Made by a program: the position numbers and the translations under genes
In this document: positions 17,301-27,085 of the stretch, in pieces
Layout: every line of letters starts with the position of its first letter
Position numbering within the stretch: the stretch's first letter is position 1
The notes under the pieces: model-generated
What the model was told of the DNA's origin: nothing
Database searches by the model: none
Seen by the model: the letters and a program-made list of their open reading frames with translations, nothing else
Assembly: GCF_026625745.1 (NCBI RefSeq)
Contig: NZ_CP113061.1
Span: 2,071,501-2,135,500, forward strand
Length of the DNA stretch: 64,000 bases
Direction of reading: 5' to 3'
From: Asticcacaulis sp. SL142
Lineage (GTDB): Bacteria > Pseudomonadota > Alphaproteobacteria > Caulobacterales > Caulobacteraceae

Positions 17301-18191
17301 CTACTGCGGCATGACCTCAAGCGTAACCGAATAGGACATGCGCAGCGGAGCCATCGGGCCACGCGGCGCACCCATGCCACCACCTTGGCCTCCCGCCGCC
17401 GGACCACCAACGGGTGCATCATCATCGTCAGCTTCCGGACGCGGCGGATAACTGGTGTTGACCCAATAGGCCCCCGCCAGTTCCCACTTGATCGAAAACT
17501 CACCGTTGGCATCGGTTTTCAGAACCTGATCCTTGAGCGCACCGCGGTAGCGTACCCCGCCGGGAACGATCTTGATCGACAGGCCAGACGTTGGCTTGCC
17601 GTCAACCAGCACGCGGAATTTTGCGACCTCCCCCAGCACCAGATCGGTTGTCGGTTGCAAAGGCAGAATTTCAAGGCCCTTACCGATCGCCTTGATGTCG
17701 GTCGGCGCACCTGAGGTCACAAAGGTCTCAACCCGGCCAAAATTGCGCGATACGGTCAACCCTTCGGCATTTGCCGGGACGTCCTTGGCGAAGGCCTCTT
17801 CGGTGCCGCGGAAACGCACATCCTGACCGTCCTTTTTATAGGTGGCCATGACCGAATTATTGACCGAGGCGATGCGGTAGGTGCCGGGCTTAAGCAGCTT
17901 AACATCAAAGGTCGAGCGCAACTTACCCGTTGAGACGTTCTCCGCCTCAACCGCCGCCCCATCCGGGCCGGTGATTTGCAGGCCGGTCAGGCGCATGGCG
18001 TTATGGTCGGCATAGAACAGACCGTTAGACGACGCCGCATCAACTGTGACATAGGTCGGGCGTTGCGGGTTGGTCGAGACCTCAACCTGAGTGGCCGATG
18101 GCAACAGCCACTGGCTATGGGCGACGGCGCTGACTGGACCGAGTGCGGCCAGAAGCGCCAGCGAACTGATAAGACCTTTGGTGAATTTCAT
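17301..18191 (-). CDS. Periplasmic DUF4198 domain protein
   Basis: A 296-residue exported protein with a signal peptide (about 1-24, ending VSAVAHS) and immunoglobulin-like beta domains of the DUF4198 family, which also includes the NikM-like periplasmic part of metal transporters. A HSQWLLP motif directly after the signal peptide is typical; the new N-terminal histidine could bind metal. The C-terminus has a glycine/proline-rich linker near residues 255-275. It sits downstream of tonB with 23 bases between them, so they are likely co-transcribed from the Fur-like promoter. DUF4198 proteins are often encoded with TonB receptors and with PepSY/DUF2271 proteins, which occur here at 41-45 kb. 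Confidence 0.82.
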   Translation of the reverse strand: MKFTKGLISSLALLAALGPVSAVAHSQWLLPSATQVEVSTNPQRPTYVTVDAASSNGLFYADHNAMRLTGLQITGPDGAAVEAENVSTGKLRSTFDVKLLKPGTYRIASVNNSVMATYKKDGQDVRFRGTEEAFAKDVPANAEGLTVSRNFGRVETFVTSGAPTDIKAIGKGLEILPLQPTTDLVLGEVAKFRVLVDGKPTSGLSIKIVPGGVRYRGALKDQVLKTDANGEFSIKWELAGAYWVNTSYPPRPEADDDDAPVGGPAAGGQGGGMGAPRGPMAPLRMSYSVTLEVMPQ

Positions 18192-18214
18192 GTCGTTAAG
18201 GTTCCCAATGGAGA

Positions 18215-18946
18215 CTAAGATTTCAGATTAAAGCGAATGGGTACATTGACCCAGGACTCGACGGCCTGCCCATTGCGACGGGCTGGGGTAAACTTCCAGG
18301 TCTTGACGGCCTGTCTGGCGGCACCATCCAAACGCAGGGAGCCGCTGGAGGTTTTGACCTGCACCTCACCCACGCCACCATCGGCACGCACCATAAGCCG
18401 CAGCCAGACCACGCCCTGCTCACGCATCTGCACGGACTTAGGCGGATATGGCGGGGCCGGATTACGCGACAAGGCCTGATCGACATCGACGTCAACAAAC
18501 CGCTCTGCGGCGGGGGCGGGCACAGGTGATGGCAGGGCAACCACCGGAGCGGCAGCGACGGTTTTAGGCGCTTCCACTGCGGCCATGACCAGAGGAGCGA
18601 CATTTGAGACCACAGGCGTATCAATGACGCGGGTCTTGATGGGCGACATGCTGACAGGTTGCGGTTTGGGCGGTGCCGGTGACGGCTTAGGCTTATCGGG
18701 CTCGATCTGCGGCAGGTACATCTCGACCAGCATCGCCTCCTCAAGGGAAGCCTGAGCAGGCGGCATGACAAAGCGCATGGTGACAAAATAAAGGCCAATA
18801 CCGGCATGAACGGCGATGGATAAAGCCACGGCAATGGCTATTGGCGATACGCGCGCGGCCTTAGTCGCAGAAGGCTTAAGGGCGCGTCCCGTTTCAGATT
18901 TAGTATTTGGCCTAATATTTGGCGCGAACGCCGCCTGCACACCCAT
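18215..18946 (-). CDS. tonB: Energy transducer TonB
   Basis: About 243 residues from ATG 18946. A single N-terminal membrane helix (VSPIAIAVALSIAVHAG) is followed by a proline-rich periplasmic span (about 75-145, many KP/AP pairs) and a C-terminal TonB domain (about 165-243 with YPPKSVQ and WKFTPARRNGQAV). TonB links the ExbBD proton motor to outer-membrane receptors; exbB/exbD are not nearby. An upstream TTG at 18994 would add 16 residues but overlaps the Fur-like box at 18990-19004, so the ATG is preferred. Its position between the two receptor loci fits dedicated service to iron uptake. Confidence 0.88.
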   Translation of the reverse strand: MGVQAAFAPNIRPNTKSETGRALKPSATKAARVSPIAIAVALSIAVHAGIGLYFVTMRFVMPPAQASLEEAMLVEMYLPQIEPDKPKPSPAPPKPQPVSMSPIKTRVIDTPVVSNVAPLVMAAVEAPKTVAAAPVVALPSPVPAPAAERFVDVDVDQALSRNPAPPYPPKSVQMREQGVVWLRLMVRADGGVGEVQVKTSSGSLRLDGAARQAVKTWKFTPARRNGQAVESWVNVPIRFNLKS

Positions 18947-18989
18947 GCCCACTACCCGCAATGATATCCGGCAGGCTGGGTAGCACCTA

Positions 18990-19004
18990 TGCAAATAATT
19001 CGCA
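18990..19004. promoter_or_regulatory. Candidate Fur-family box upstream of tonB
   Basis: TGCAAATAATTCGCA is an imperfect 15-bp palindrome of the TGCAAAT-A-ATTTGCA kind used by alphaproteobacterial Fur/Mur regulators. It lies 44 bases before the chosen tonB start. The assignment is by pattern. Confidence 0.6.
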
Positions 19005-19069
19005 AGTGCATGGGTGGTAAAATTAACGCCTTCTTACCTTTTTTACCGCGTCAAAACGTCCCTGCATCA

Positions 19070-20092
19070 TCAGACTTTCGGCACTGGTCCACTCGATTCA
19101 CGGATAACCAGTTCATGCGGCGTAAGGTACGTGCTGACGAAACCCGACTGCGTGCTTTGCTGATCCCAGGTATCAACCAGATGGACGACCTTACGCGCCA
19201 TCTCAAGGTACGGCTGGGCGATGGTCGTCAGTTGCGGCCAGACGGCAGACGCAATCGGCGCATCATCAAAGCCAACCACCGACAAATCACCGGGTATGCT
19301 GAGGCCCCGGCGATGGGCGACCATAGCCACCGCCGCCGCTGTTTCATCATTGGCCGCAAAAATCGCGGTCGGCGGCTCAGGCAAGGACAGCAGCGTCTCC
19401 GCCGCCTCAATGCCCTTTTTGAACATAAAATCGCCACTGGCGAACAGCTCTGGCTTTGGGCGCGGCAGGCCCCTGGCATCATAGGCTTCGATGACACCCG
19501 AACGCCGCAGGATCGTGGCCGAGTGATCGGGATGACCGGTGATATGGCCTATGCGCGTATGGCCCAGAGAAAACAGATATTCGATGATCTGACGCGCCGC
19601 CGCCCGGTCATCCATGACCACCGACGGAAAGTGCGGATCATGGACCGAGGGCGCAATCAGCACGGCGCGCGCCCCGCGTTCGCGCAGCAAATCCTTTAGT
19701 GGCGCAAAATCACACAGGGTCGGCAGCAAGATCAGATCGCGTACCCGCCCTTCGGTTAGGAAGCGATCCACCCGCGCCTGCCAGTCCGGCATAACGCCTT
19801 CGAACAGCTCGACCGTCATATATTTGCCCGCTTCCATGCAGGCGGTCAGCAGGGCCTGATGGAAACGGCTCTGGTAGCCGGAGGCCGGATCTTCCAGCAG
19901 CAGGCCGATCGAGGAAAACCCGCCCAGCCGCAACTGCCGCGCCGAGGCATTGGGGCTGTAATCCAGCGTCTTCATGGCCGCCAGAACCTGCTCACGGGTC
20001 GCCGTCTTGACCCGATCCGGCTCATTCAGAACCCGCGACACGGTCTTGGCGGACACCCCGGCCAGTTTTGAGACATCATATATGGTGGTCAT
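19070..20092 (-). CDS. LacI-family transcriptional regulator
   Basis: A 340-residue repressor with the LacI helix-turn-helix at residues 2-50 (IYDVSKLAGVSAKTVSRVLN) including the hinge helix region, and a periplasmic-binding-protein-like sensor domain (about 60-335) that usually binds a sugar or a phosphosugar. It diverges from the large TonB receptor across a 437-bp gap holding a LacI-type operator. By analogy with other Caulobacterales loci it should control the receptor and perhaps the halogenase genes; the effector is unknown. The 3' end faces the tonB promoter region. Confidence 0.92.
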   Translation of the reverse strand: MTTIYDVSKLAGVSAKTVSRVLNEPDRVKTATREQVLAAMKTLDYSPNASARQLRLGGFSSIGLLLEDPASGYQSRFHQALLTACMEAGKYMTVELFEGVMPDWQARVDRFLTEGRVRDLILLPTLCDFAPLKDLLRERGARAVLIAPSVHDPHFPSVVMDDRAAARQIIEYLFSLGHTRIGHITGHPDHSATILRRSGVIEAYDARGLPRPKPELFASGDFMFKKGIEAAETLLSLPEPPTAIFAANDETAAAVAMVAHRRGLSIPGDLSVVGFDDAPIASAVWPQLTTIAQPYLEMARKVVHLVDTWDQQSTQSGFVSTYLTPHELVIRESSGPVPKV

Positions 20093-20529
20093 GGTCGGTC
20101 AATTTACGGCATGGGCTTGAGGTTGGATTTTAAGACAGATTCGCCCGCTCCAACATTGTTTATGATGCAGTGAAGCCACACAATTCGCGCAATGTCCAGC
20201 CATTTGGCCCCGCATTATGACATCGATGACATTTATTATTGACAAAAATGAGGCATTTTGTGAAATCAACAACACTTCATGACGAAAACCATCCGTCGGA
20301 AGGTCAAAAAGCACGACAAAAGTGCTGTGACAGGGAAGACATTTTATGAATTATTCAATTTATTCAATACAAATCCCACTTCCTGCGAAAATGTCCGCAA
20401 GACATGATAACGTTACCATAAAAAGACATAAACTTAGCGGTCAAGACAAAAAAGGGTTCGTAAGGTCAGGTTTCAAACACATGCAGTCAGTTTAAACCGC
20501 GTTCGAGAACAACTTACAGGGACGAAACT
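20093..20529. other. Divergent intergenic region, 437 bp
   Basis: The gap lies between the LacI gene and the receptor gene and holds no convincing ORF. It is AT-richer than the flanks. The only clear element is the operator-like palindrome at 20404-20419. Ribosome signal for the receptor is weak (ACAGGGACGAAACT before the ATG). Confidence 0.6.
20404..20419. promoter_or_regulatory. LacI-type operator
   Basis: ATGATAACGTTACCAT is a 16-bp palindrome with one mismatched pair and the central CG step usual for LacI-family operators. It lies 111 bases before the receptor ATG. Binding by the adjacent LacI protein is an inference from position and symmetry. Confidence 0.72.
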
Positions 20530-23500
20530 ATGACAATCCAAACACGAAACCACCGCCCATATGGGCGAACCTTAAGCCGCAAGCTCAGTCTGGCGCTGGG
20601 GGCCGGCGTATCCGTGGCCGCACTCTCACTGGCACTGTCCACCGCCGCCACCGCGCAAGACGCAGTCCCCGCCGCCGATAGCGATATTGAAACTGTCGTC
20701 GTGACCGGCGTGCGCGCCTCACAACTGAAGTCGGTCGGCATCAAGCGCAAGGAAGTCGCCATTGTCGATGCCATTTCGTCCGAAGATATCGGCAAGCTGC
20801 CCGACACCACCATTGCCGATTCGGTTCAGCGTATTCCGGGCGTGCAGATCCGCCGTGACGCCGGCGAAGGCTCGACCGTCGATATCCGCGGCCTGTCGCA
20901 GGTCATCACCCTGATGAACGGTGAGCAGTATCTGTCGGCCGGTAACCTTGGCTCGGCCCAGCCGAACCTGCTGGATGTGCCGTCGCAACTGATGAACTCG
21001 GTTGTCGTCTATAAATCGACCGAGCCGACCAATGCTCTGTCGGGGATTTCCGGCACCATCGACCTGCAAACCCGTCGTCCGTTCCAGTTTGGTCAAGGCT
21101 TGACCCTGGCCGGGGCGATTGAGGGCCAGCGCGGCGACATGAGCGAAGGCGATGACTATGTTGCCAACGTGCTGGGGTCATGGCGCAATGACAATATCGG
21201 CTTCATGGCGTCAGTCGCGCAATCGAACGTCAATCTGGCCAACAATTTCTCCGGCGTGGTCGGCCTGTCCGGCAACAACGACTGGGGTGGCTCGGCCCCG
21301 CAGAACTTTGTGTCGCCACACGGTTTTGAAAGCTTCAGCCGCACCAATGAGCGCAAGCGTCTGGGCGCAAGCCTCGCGTTCGAGGCTCGCTTTGGCGAAG
21401 GCTATACGTTTGTGGCCGAAGGTTTCTACGCCAAGCTTGAGGACTATAACCGCGCCATCGGTATCAATATCTCCAACCGCTGGGACGGCGCCGCCTTTGG
21501 GGTCTGGGCCCAGCCGGATGTCTCCGCCGACAGCGGCCAAACCGGCTCCAACGGCCGTCCGTGGCTGACGGTCGACGAATATGACGTCAACGCTCACTGG
21601 GTGAACTCGTTCACTGTCAACCGCACCAATACGTCCGAGTCCTATAACTATAATCTGGAACTGAAGTACGATAACGGCGGCAAGTTCACCTATGAGGCCC
21701 GCCTGATCTCGGCAGACGCCAACCGCCTGAGCATGAACGGTCAGGTTCAGGGCGACCTGTCGAACTGGCAGTATGCTCCGGGCCGGTTCAACCTGTTCCG
21801 CAATGCCGATGACCGTACACGCGGCACCTTCTATCCGAAGGAAATCTGCGACACCTTTGATGCGTCGCGCCGTTCCAACAGCATCACCGGCAATCAGGGT
21901 GGTTGCTATATCAATCCGAACCCACAGGGTTACGGGGAGAACCCGCAGCTTCACTATGACATCTCAGGCGAAAGCCCGGTCTGGTCAGGCTTTGACACCC
22001 CGATCAGTGGTGGCTTAGGCGCGGGCAAGACCCTGAAGGACTACATGGCCAACCTCGGCTCCTATGCCGTCGGTGCGTTCTCGTCCGAAGGTAATAACGA
22101 AGCTGAATCGACGCTTCAGGTCGCCCGTTTTGACGCCCACTACACCTTCGATGAAAAGGCCTTTGGCCTGTTCACCAAGGTTAACGGCGGCATCCGCTCC
22201 TCCAAGCGCGATGTCTCGATCACCCAGTTCCACCTGTTCTCCGACTTCTATGCCGGCAAGCAGGACCAGAACGGTGTCGTCCAGAGCGCTGGCTGTGCGG
22301 CCCAGTGGAAAGCCATCGACGTAGTCATGGACAATCCGCGCTGCGCCCGTGGCGAAATGGTACCGTCCGCCACCAACCCCAGTGTCATGGTGTTCCAGCC
22401 CTACACCGTCAACCGTCCGACCCGCCTTGATCAGTACAATAACCCGATCTTCGTGACCGATCTGGGTGGCATCACGTCGGGCATCCCCGGCTTCTGGGCC
22501 GCTGATCCGCGTGACTTTGACGATGCGGCCGCGTTCATGAAGCGCGTCTTCGGCGGCGCTAACCGCGTCATCGTGCCGGGTCAGTCCTACGATGTCGACC
22601 TGACCGAAAACTCCGCCTATCTGGCCGGTGATTTCGAAGTCGGTGAAAAGATCCGCGGTAATGTCGGCGTGCGCGTCATCAATACCAAGATCGATGTCCG
22701 CCAGAACGTCACCGATCCGACTCAATATCCTTATGGCGACACCAACGAAGACATCGGCGATGTGTTCGACCAGAACCGCTACACGGACGTTTTACCATCG
22801 TTCAACATGATCTATGATTATTCGGATAAGCTGCGCTTCCGCTTCGCCGCTGCCAAGACCATGCAACCGCTTGACCTCGGTTCCTACGGCGGTGGCCTGA
22901 AGATCAACACCGCCGACAACGGCTCCGGTGGCCGGATCGTGACCAGTGCCGAACGCAGCGGCAACCCAGGCCTCAACCCCTGGCGGGCCAAAAACTTCGA
23001 TGCAGCGGCTGAATACTATCTCGGCCGGGCGTCGATGGTGAACGTGGCGTTGTTCTATATCGATATCGAAAGCTTCGTCACCGGCGGATCGACCACCGGA
23101 CGGTTCCCGAACCCAGATGGCTCACCAGAATATGACGTGCCGGTTTCGCTCAACATTCAGGGCGACGGCGGCAAGGTGCAAGGCGTTGAAATCGGCGGCA
23201 AGTTTGCCTTCGATGACTTCCTTGACGGCGGCATTTTGTCGAACTTCGGGGTCGATACCAACTACACCTTCTCGCCTTCGACCGAAAACCGTCGCGGCAT
23301 CGATGGTGACAAGCTGCCGTTCGTCAACAACTCAGAGCATCAGTACAATCTGGTTGGCTGGTATCAGGACGAAAAGTTCCAGTTCCGCGTCGCCTACAAT
23401 TACCGCTCCGACCGCGTGCAGGGTCTGGCGACTTTGAGCGGCGACAACATTCCGACCTATCAGGAAGAAAGCTCATATGTCGATGTCAACGCGACCTATG

Positions 23501-23655
23501 ACATCAATCCGAAGCTGTCGCTCTATCTCAACGGCTCCAACATCACCGGCGAGATCGAGAGCTATTACTATAAGTTCGCTGAGGGCAAGACCCAATTTGC
23601 CTATCAGAACGAGTATGAGCCCCGCATCACTATCGGCGTTCGCGCCAAGTGGTAA
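20530..23655 (+). CDS. TonB-dependent receptor, large carbohydrate-type
   Basis: A 1041-residue outer-membrane receptor with a signal peptide (about 1-43, ending TAATA), a TonB box-like ETVVVTGVRAS near residue 53, a plug domain with SVQRIPGVQIRRDAGEGSTVDIRGL (about 98-122, quoted in part: IPGVQIRRD, VDIRGL), and a long barrel ending in ITIGVRAKW. Length and plug sequence match the group found with LacI regulators and sugar-use genes in Caulobacter and Xanthomonas, rather than siderophore receptors. The substrate may be an oligosaccharide or glycoside, but no glycoside hydrolase is in the window. Two hairpins follow the stop, before the halogenase genes. Confidence 0.9.
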   Translation: MTIQTRNHRPYGRTLSRKLSLALGAGVSVAALSLALSTAATAQDAVPAADSDIETVVVTGVRASQLKSVGIKRKEVAIVDAISSEDIGKLPDTTIADSVQRIPGVQIRRDAGEGSTVDIRGLSQVITLMNGEQYLSAGNLGSAQPNLLDVPSQLMNSVVVYKSTEPTNALSGISGTIDLQTRRPFQFGQGLTLAGAIEGQRGDMSEGDDYVANVLGSWRNDNIGFMASVAQSNVNLANNFSGVVGLSGNNDWGGSAPQNFVSPHGFESFSRTNERKRLGASLAFEARFGEGYTFVAEGFYAKLEDYNRAIGINISNRWDGAAFGVWAQPDVSADSGQTGSNGRPWLTVDEYDVNAHWVNSFTVNRTNTSESYNYNLELKYDNGGKFTYEARLISADANRLSMNGQVQGDLSNWQYAPGRFNLFRNADDRTRGTFYPKEICDTFDASRRSNSITGNQGGCYINPNPQGYGENPQLHYDISGESPVWSGFDTPISGGLGAGKTLKDYMANLGSYAVGAFSSEGNNEAESTLQVARFDAHYTFDEKAFGLFTKVNGGIRSSKRDVSITQFHLFSDFYAGKQDQNGVVQSAGCAAQWKAIDVVMDNPRCARGEMVPSATNPSVMVFQPYTVNRPTRLDQYNNPIFVTDLGGITSGIPGFWAADPRDFDDAAAFMKRVFGGANRVIVPGQSYDVDLTENSAYLAGDFEVGEKIRGNVGVRVINTKIDVRQNVTDPTQYPYGDTNEDIGDVFDQNRYTDVLPSFNMIYDYSDKLRFRFAAAKTMQPLDLGSYGGGLKINTADNGSGGRIVTSAERSGNPGLNPWRAKNFDAAAEYYLGRASMVNVALFYIDIESFVTGGSTTGRFPNPDGSPEYDVPVSLNIQGDGGKVQGVEIGGKFAFDDFLDGGILSNFGVDTNYTFSPSTENRRGIDGDKLPFVNNSEHQYNLVGWYQDEKFQFRVAYNYRSDRVQGLATLSGDNIPTYQEESSYVDVNATYDINPKLSLYLNGSNITGEIESYYYKFAEGKTQFAYQNEYEPRITIGVRAKW

Positions 23656-23699
23656 GGGCTTAAATCCTTTAGGATACGTTCGTTGCGTAGCCTAAGCCT

Positions 23700-23782
23700 T
23701 TGGCGCGACGCCTATGGTGTCGCGCCAATCTTTCCCCAACTGAACTGCGAAAGGGAGCCTCCCTCCCTTTTCGCAGCTTTTT
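23700..23782 (+). terminator. Tandem terminator hairpins after the TonB receptor
   Basis: First hairpin: 10-bp perfect stem 23700-23709/23719-23728 with a 9-nt loop. Second hairpin: 23745-23776, a stem of about 12 bp with one bulge, followed by CTTTTT at 23777-23782. The second is a good intrinsic terminator. It would cut transcription between the receptor and the halogenases, or set their ratio by partial read-through. Confidence 0.78.
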
Positions 23783-23872
23783 GGGCCGCTTTTTAAAGCC
23801 ACTTTTTTGAGTTGATCCGCGCACGCGATGCGCCCATCCTGACCCCAAAATATAACCATCAGGAAACGCGAT

Positions 23873-25399
23873 ATGGATAAGGCCATCAGCACCATTGTCA
23901 TCGCCGGTGCCGGCACGGCAGGCTGGATGACGGCGGCGGCGCTTGCCAAACATTTCCAGAATACGCCGGTTAAAATCCGTCTGGTCGCCGCCTCAGACAT
24001 CGGCACCATCGGCGTCGGTGAAGCTACCATTCCGACCATCCGCACCTTTACCCAAAGCCTCGGCCTTGATGAGATGGAGATGGTGCGTGCAACCCGCGCT
24101 ACCATCAAACTGGCCATCGCCTTTAAGGACTGGAACCGCAAAGGCACGACCTTTTTTCACCCCTTTGGCGGCTACGGCGAAGACTTTGGCGACGTCGCTT
24201 TCCTGCAGGTTTTGAGTCGTTTACGCGCCGAAGGACACGCGCCCAACCTTGATGACTATTGCTTAGGCGCGGCTCTGGCCAAGGCCGGAAAATTCGCCAT
24301 GCCCGCCGGTCAAGCTCCATTTTACGGCGCGTTCTTTGACTGGGCCTATCACCTCGATGCCGGACTTTATGCCGACTATTTGCGCACCTTTGCGATGGGT
24401 CTGGGGGTTGAATATATCGACGCGCGGATTGAAGCCGTTAATCTTGATCCCGACAGCGGGCACATCCGGTCGCTGGGTATCAACACCGGCACTACGGTGG
24501 GCGGCGACCTGTTTATCGACTGCACCGGCTTTCAGGCCCTGCTGATCGGTAAGGCGCTGGGTGTGGGATACGAAGACTATGGCCAGTGGCTGTTCTGCGA
24601 CCGCGCCTATGCGGTGCAGTCAGAAACCACCGGCCTGGCACCGGCCCCCTATACCGAAGTCACCGCCCGCGACGCGGGCTGGCAGTGGGGCATCCCTTTG
24701 CAGCACCGGCGCGGCAATGGCTATGTCTATGCGTCGAACTTTACCGATGATGAGACGGCGCTTGCGACCCTCACCGCCAATGTGCCGGGCAAGATGCTCT
24801 TTGAACCGCGTCAGATCAAATTCTGCCCCGGCCGGCGCCAACAGGCCTGGGCCAAAAACTGCGTCGCCATTGGCCTGTCGTCAGGATTTCTGGAACCGCT
24901 GGAATCGACCTCGATCGCGCTCATTCAAACCGGCATCGAAAAGCTGAAACAACTATTTCCCGATAAGGGTTTTCACCCTGCTTTGACCGACGAATATAAC
25001 GATATGTCGCGTCGCGAATTTGAGCGGGTGCGCGATTTTATCATCCTGCACTATTACGCGTCTGATCGTGACGACACCGCGTTTTGGCGGGCCTGTAAAA
25101 CGATCGACCTGCCCGACACCCTGCGCCATAAGATCGAGCTTTATAAGGCCCGCGGCCATTTTGTGCGCTACCGCTGGGAGATGTTCCACCCGCAAAGCTG
25201 GCTGGCGATCTATGACGGTTATGGCTGGCACCCGCAGGCCTATGATCCGGCTACCGACGGCCTGAAACGCGATGACATGATAGAGGCTTGTAAACAAATG
25301 GCCGACTTCATCACAACCACCGTCGCCAAGGCCCCGACCCATCAGGACTATCTCGACTACTGCAACCGCATGGCTAACCCCGCAAGAGCGAGTGCGTAA
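23873..25399 (+). CDS. Flavin-dependent halogenase, tryptophan halogenase family (first copy)
   Basis: A 508-residue FAD-dependent halogenase homologue. It has the dinucleotide motif GAGTAGWM at residues 11-18, VGEATIP near residue 48, the active-site lysine in ATIKLAIAF corresponding to Lys79 of PrnA, the halogenase motif WQWGIP near residue 271, and the FLEPLEST segment with the active-site glutamate. All catalytic features are therefore kept. Homologues of this kind are common beside TonB receptors in Caulobacterales, and their natural substrates are mostly unknown; free tryptophan should not be assumed. A flavin reductase is needed but not nearby. The next halogenase begins one base after the stop. 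Confidence 0.9.
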   Translation: MDKAISTIVIAGAGTAGWMTAAALAKHFQNTPVKIRLVAASDIGTIGVGEATIPTIRTFTQSLGLDEMEMVRATRATIKLAIAFKDWNRKGTTFFHPFGGYGEDFGDVAFLQVLSRLRAEGHAPNLDDYCLGAALAKAGKFAMPAGQAPFYGAFFDWAYHLDAGLYADYLRTFAMGLGVEYIDARIEAVNLDPDSGHIRSLGINTGTTVGGDLFIDCTGFQALLIGKALGVGYEDYGQWLFCDRAYAVQSETTGLAPAPYTEVTARDAGWQWGIPLQHRRGNGYVYASNFTDDETALATLTANVPGKMLFEPRQIKFCPGRRQQAWAKNCVAIGLSSGFLEPLESTSIALIQTGIEKLKQLFPDKGFHPALTDEYNDMSRREFERVRDFIILHYYASDRDDTAFWRACKTIDLPDTLRHKIELYKARGHFVRYRWEMFHPQSWLAIYDGYGWHPQAYDPATDGLKRDDMIEACKQMADFITTTVAKAPTHQDYLDYCNRMANPARASA

Positions 25400-25400
25400 C

Positions 25401-26939
25401 ATGACTGACAATGCCATCACAAAAATCGTCATTGTGGGTGGAGGCACCGCCGGTTGGATGTGCGCGGCGATCCTGAGCCACTACCTGCCCAAAGGCCGGT
25501 TTGAGATCGCGTTGGTCGAATCCGAGCAGATCGGCACCATCGGCGTCGGGGAATCGACCGTGCCGCCAATCCTTGAGTTGCTGCGCAATCTCGGCATCAA
25601 CGAACAGGACTTCATTCAGGCGACGCAAGGATCATTCAAGCTCGGTATCCGCTTCGATGACTGGCGAAAAAAGGGCGAGACATATTTCCATCCGTTTGGA
25701 AATATCGGCGGCCCGGTCAGGGTGTCAAATGGCACCGCGCTTAATTTCTATCAGTTATGGCTGCGTGCCAAACAGGCAGGCCATCCGTCCGGGCTTCAGG
25801 ACTTTGCCCCTGCCGCCGTCATGGCCCATGCGGGCAAGTTCATGCTGCCGCAAAAGGCGCGCAATACACCCATCGGTTCGGCGGCCATGTCACTGCATAT
25901 TGATGCGTCTCTGGCAGCCAAATTCCTGCGCAGCCATGCCGAAGGCAATGGCGTCATCCGTCATGAAGGCATTGTCGGTCAGGTCCATCAGCATGACACC
26001 GGCTTTGTCCGCAGCGTTGAACTCAAGGACGGGCGTGAGATCACCGGTGATTTATTTCTCGATTGCACCGGCTTTCGCGCCCTGCTGATCGCGCAGACGC
26101 TGAAAACCGGCTTTATCGACTGGTCCGATGAATTGCTGTGCGATCGGGCGGTGGCGGTACAGACCGAAAACATCAACCCGCCCCATCCCTATACCTACGC
26201 CCAAGCCCAAAGTGCGGGCTGGCGCTGGCGCATCCCGCTGCAACACCGGGCGGGCAATGGCTATGTCTTTTCGTCAAAGCATATTTCCGACGATGAGGCG
26301 GTGGCCGCCCTGATGGCGCAGGTCGAGGGTGAGGCCGTCACCAAGCCTATGATCATCCCGTTCAAGACCGGGATGCGTTCGGAACTGTGGTCGAAAAACT
26401 GCGTGTCCGTCGGGCTGGCGTCCGGCTTTATCGAGCCGCTGGAATCGACCGCCATTCACCTGATTTACCGGGCGATGGATTTCCTGCTGCGCTACTTCCC
26501 TGAGCGCGATTGCGATCCGACCCTGATCCGCGAATATAACCGGCGCATGGCGGCCGATTATACCGAGATCAAGGATTTCGTGGTGCTGCACTATTGCACG
26601 ACTGAGCGCGACGACACGCCGTTCTGGCGCGATGTCAGATGCGCCCCCGTGCCGCAGACCTTACGGGAAAAGCTCGAACTGTTCCGCCTCAATGGCGCCT
26701 TACGCGAAGGGGTTGATGAACTGTTCCGCGCCCCGTCCTGGCAATCGGTGATGGAAGGGATGGGTGTGCGGCCACGCAGCTATCTGCCGCAAGCCAATCA
26801 CATCAGCCACAGCGATCTTGAGGCGACACTCAGCGCCGTATCGCGGCAATTGCCGGCCTTTGTCGATACCCTGCCCAGCCACGGTGAGTTCCTGCGCCAT
26901 CATTGTCCGGCCCATCTGCCAAAGGCGGCGGTCGCGTAA
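25401..26939 (+). CDS. Flavin-dependent halogenase, tryptophan halogenase family (second copy)
   Basis: A 512-residue paralogue of the gene before it, starting at ATG 25401 directly after its stop. It has GGGTAGWM near residue 12, VGESTVP near residue 46, the lysine in GSFKLGIRF, WRWRIP near residue 275, and FIEPLEST with the glutamate. The two copies share the fold but are clearly diverged, so they probably act on different positions or substrates, or as a pair, rather than being a recent duplication. An 18-bp palindrome begins at the base after the stop. Confidence 0.9.
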   Translation: MTDNAITKIVIVGGGTAGWMCAAILSHYLPKGRFEIALVESEQIGTIGVGESTVPPILELLRNLGINEQDFIQATQGSFKLGIRFDDWRKKGETYFHPFGNIGGPVRVSNGTALNFYQLWLRAKQAGHPSGLQDFAPAAVMAHAGKFMLPQKARNTPIGSAAMSLHIDASLAAKFLRSHAEGNGVIRHEGIVGQVHQHDTGFVRSVELKDGREITGDLFLDCTGFRALLIAQTLKTGFIDWSDELLCDRAVAVQTENINPPHPYTYAQAQSAGWRWRIPLQHRAGNGYVFSSKHISDDEAVAALMAQVEGEAVTKPMIIPFKTGMRSELWSKNCVSVGLASGFIEPLESTAIHLIYRAMDFLLRYFPERDCDPTLIREYNRRMAADYTEIKDFVVLHYCTTERDDTPFWRDVRCAPVPQTLREKLELFRLNGALREGVDELFRAPSWQSVMEGMGVRPRSYLPQANHISHSDLEATLSAVSRQLPAFVDTLPSHGEFLRHHCPAHLPKAAVA

Positions 26940-26957
26940 CCTATACGCAGGTATAGG
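26940..26957. promoter_or_regulatory. 18-bp palindrome, operator-like (copy A)
   Basis: CCTATACGCAGGTATAGG: 7-bp arms around a 4-nt centre. It matches the palindrome at 35791-35808 at 16 of 18 bases, with identical arms. It lies 129 bases before the haloperoxidase gene. The binding protein is unknown; the LuxR/FixJ-type proteins at 35-38 kb are candidates because the other copy is in their promoter region. Confidence 0.55.
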
Positions 26958-27085
26958 CAAACTCATCCCAAAACCCCGCCCTATCCCCCGTTGCCGCCCG
27001 CGACCGGACGCACGGCAGTGGCTATAGTCCGCCCGTAATCACGCCCCAAAGCCATTTCAGCACGGGTCGTCCGGAGACTATAACC

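Noticed and set aside
18947-18994. TTG start for TonB at 18994
   Set aside because: It overlaps the Fur-like box at 18990-19004 and would add residues not typical of TonB. ATG 18946 is the better choice.
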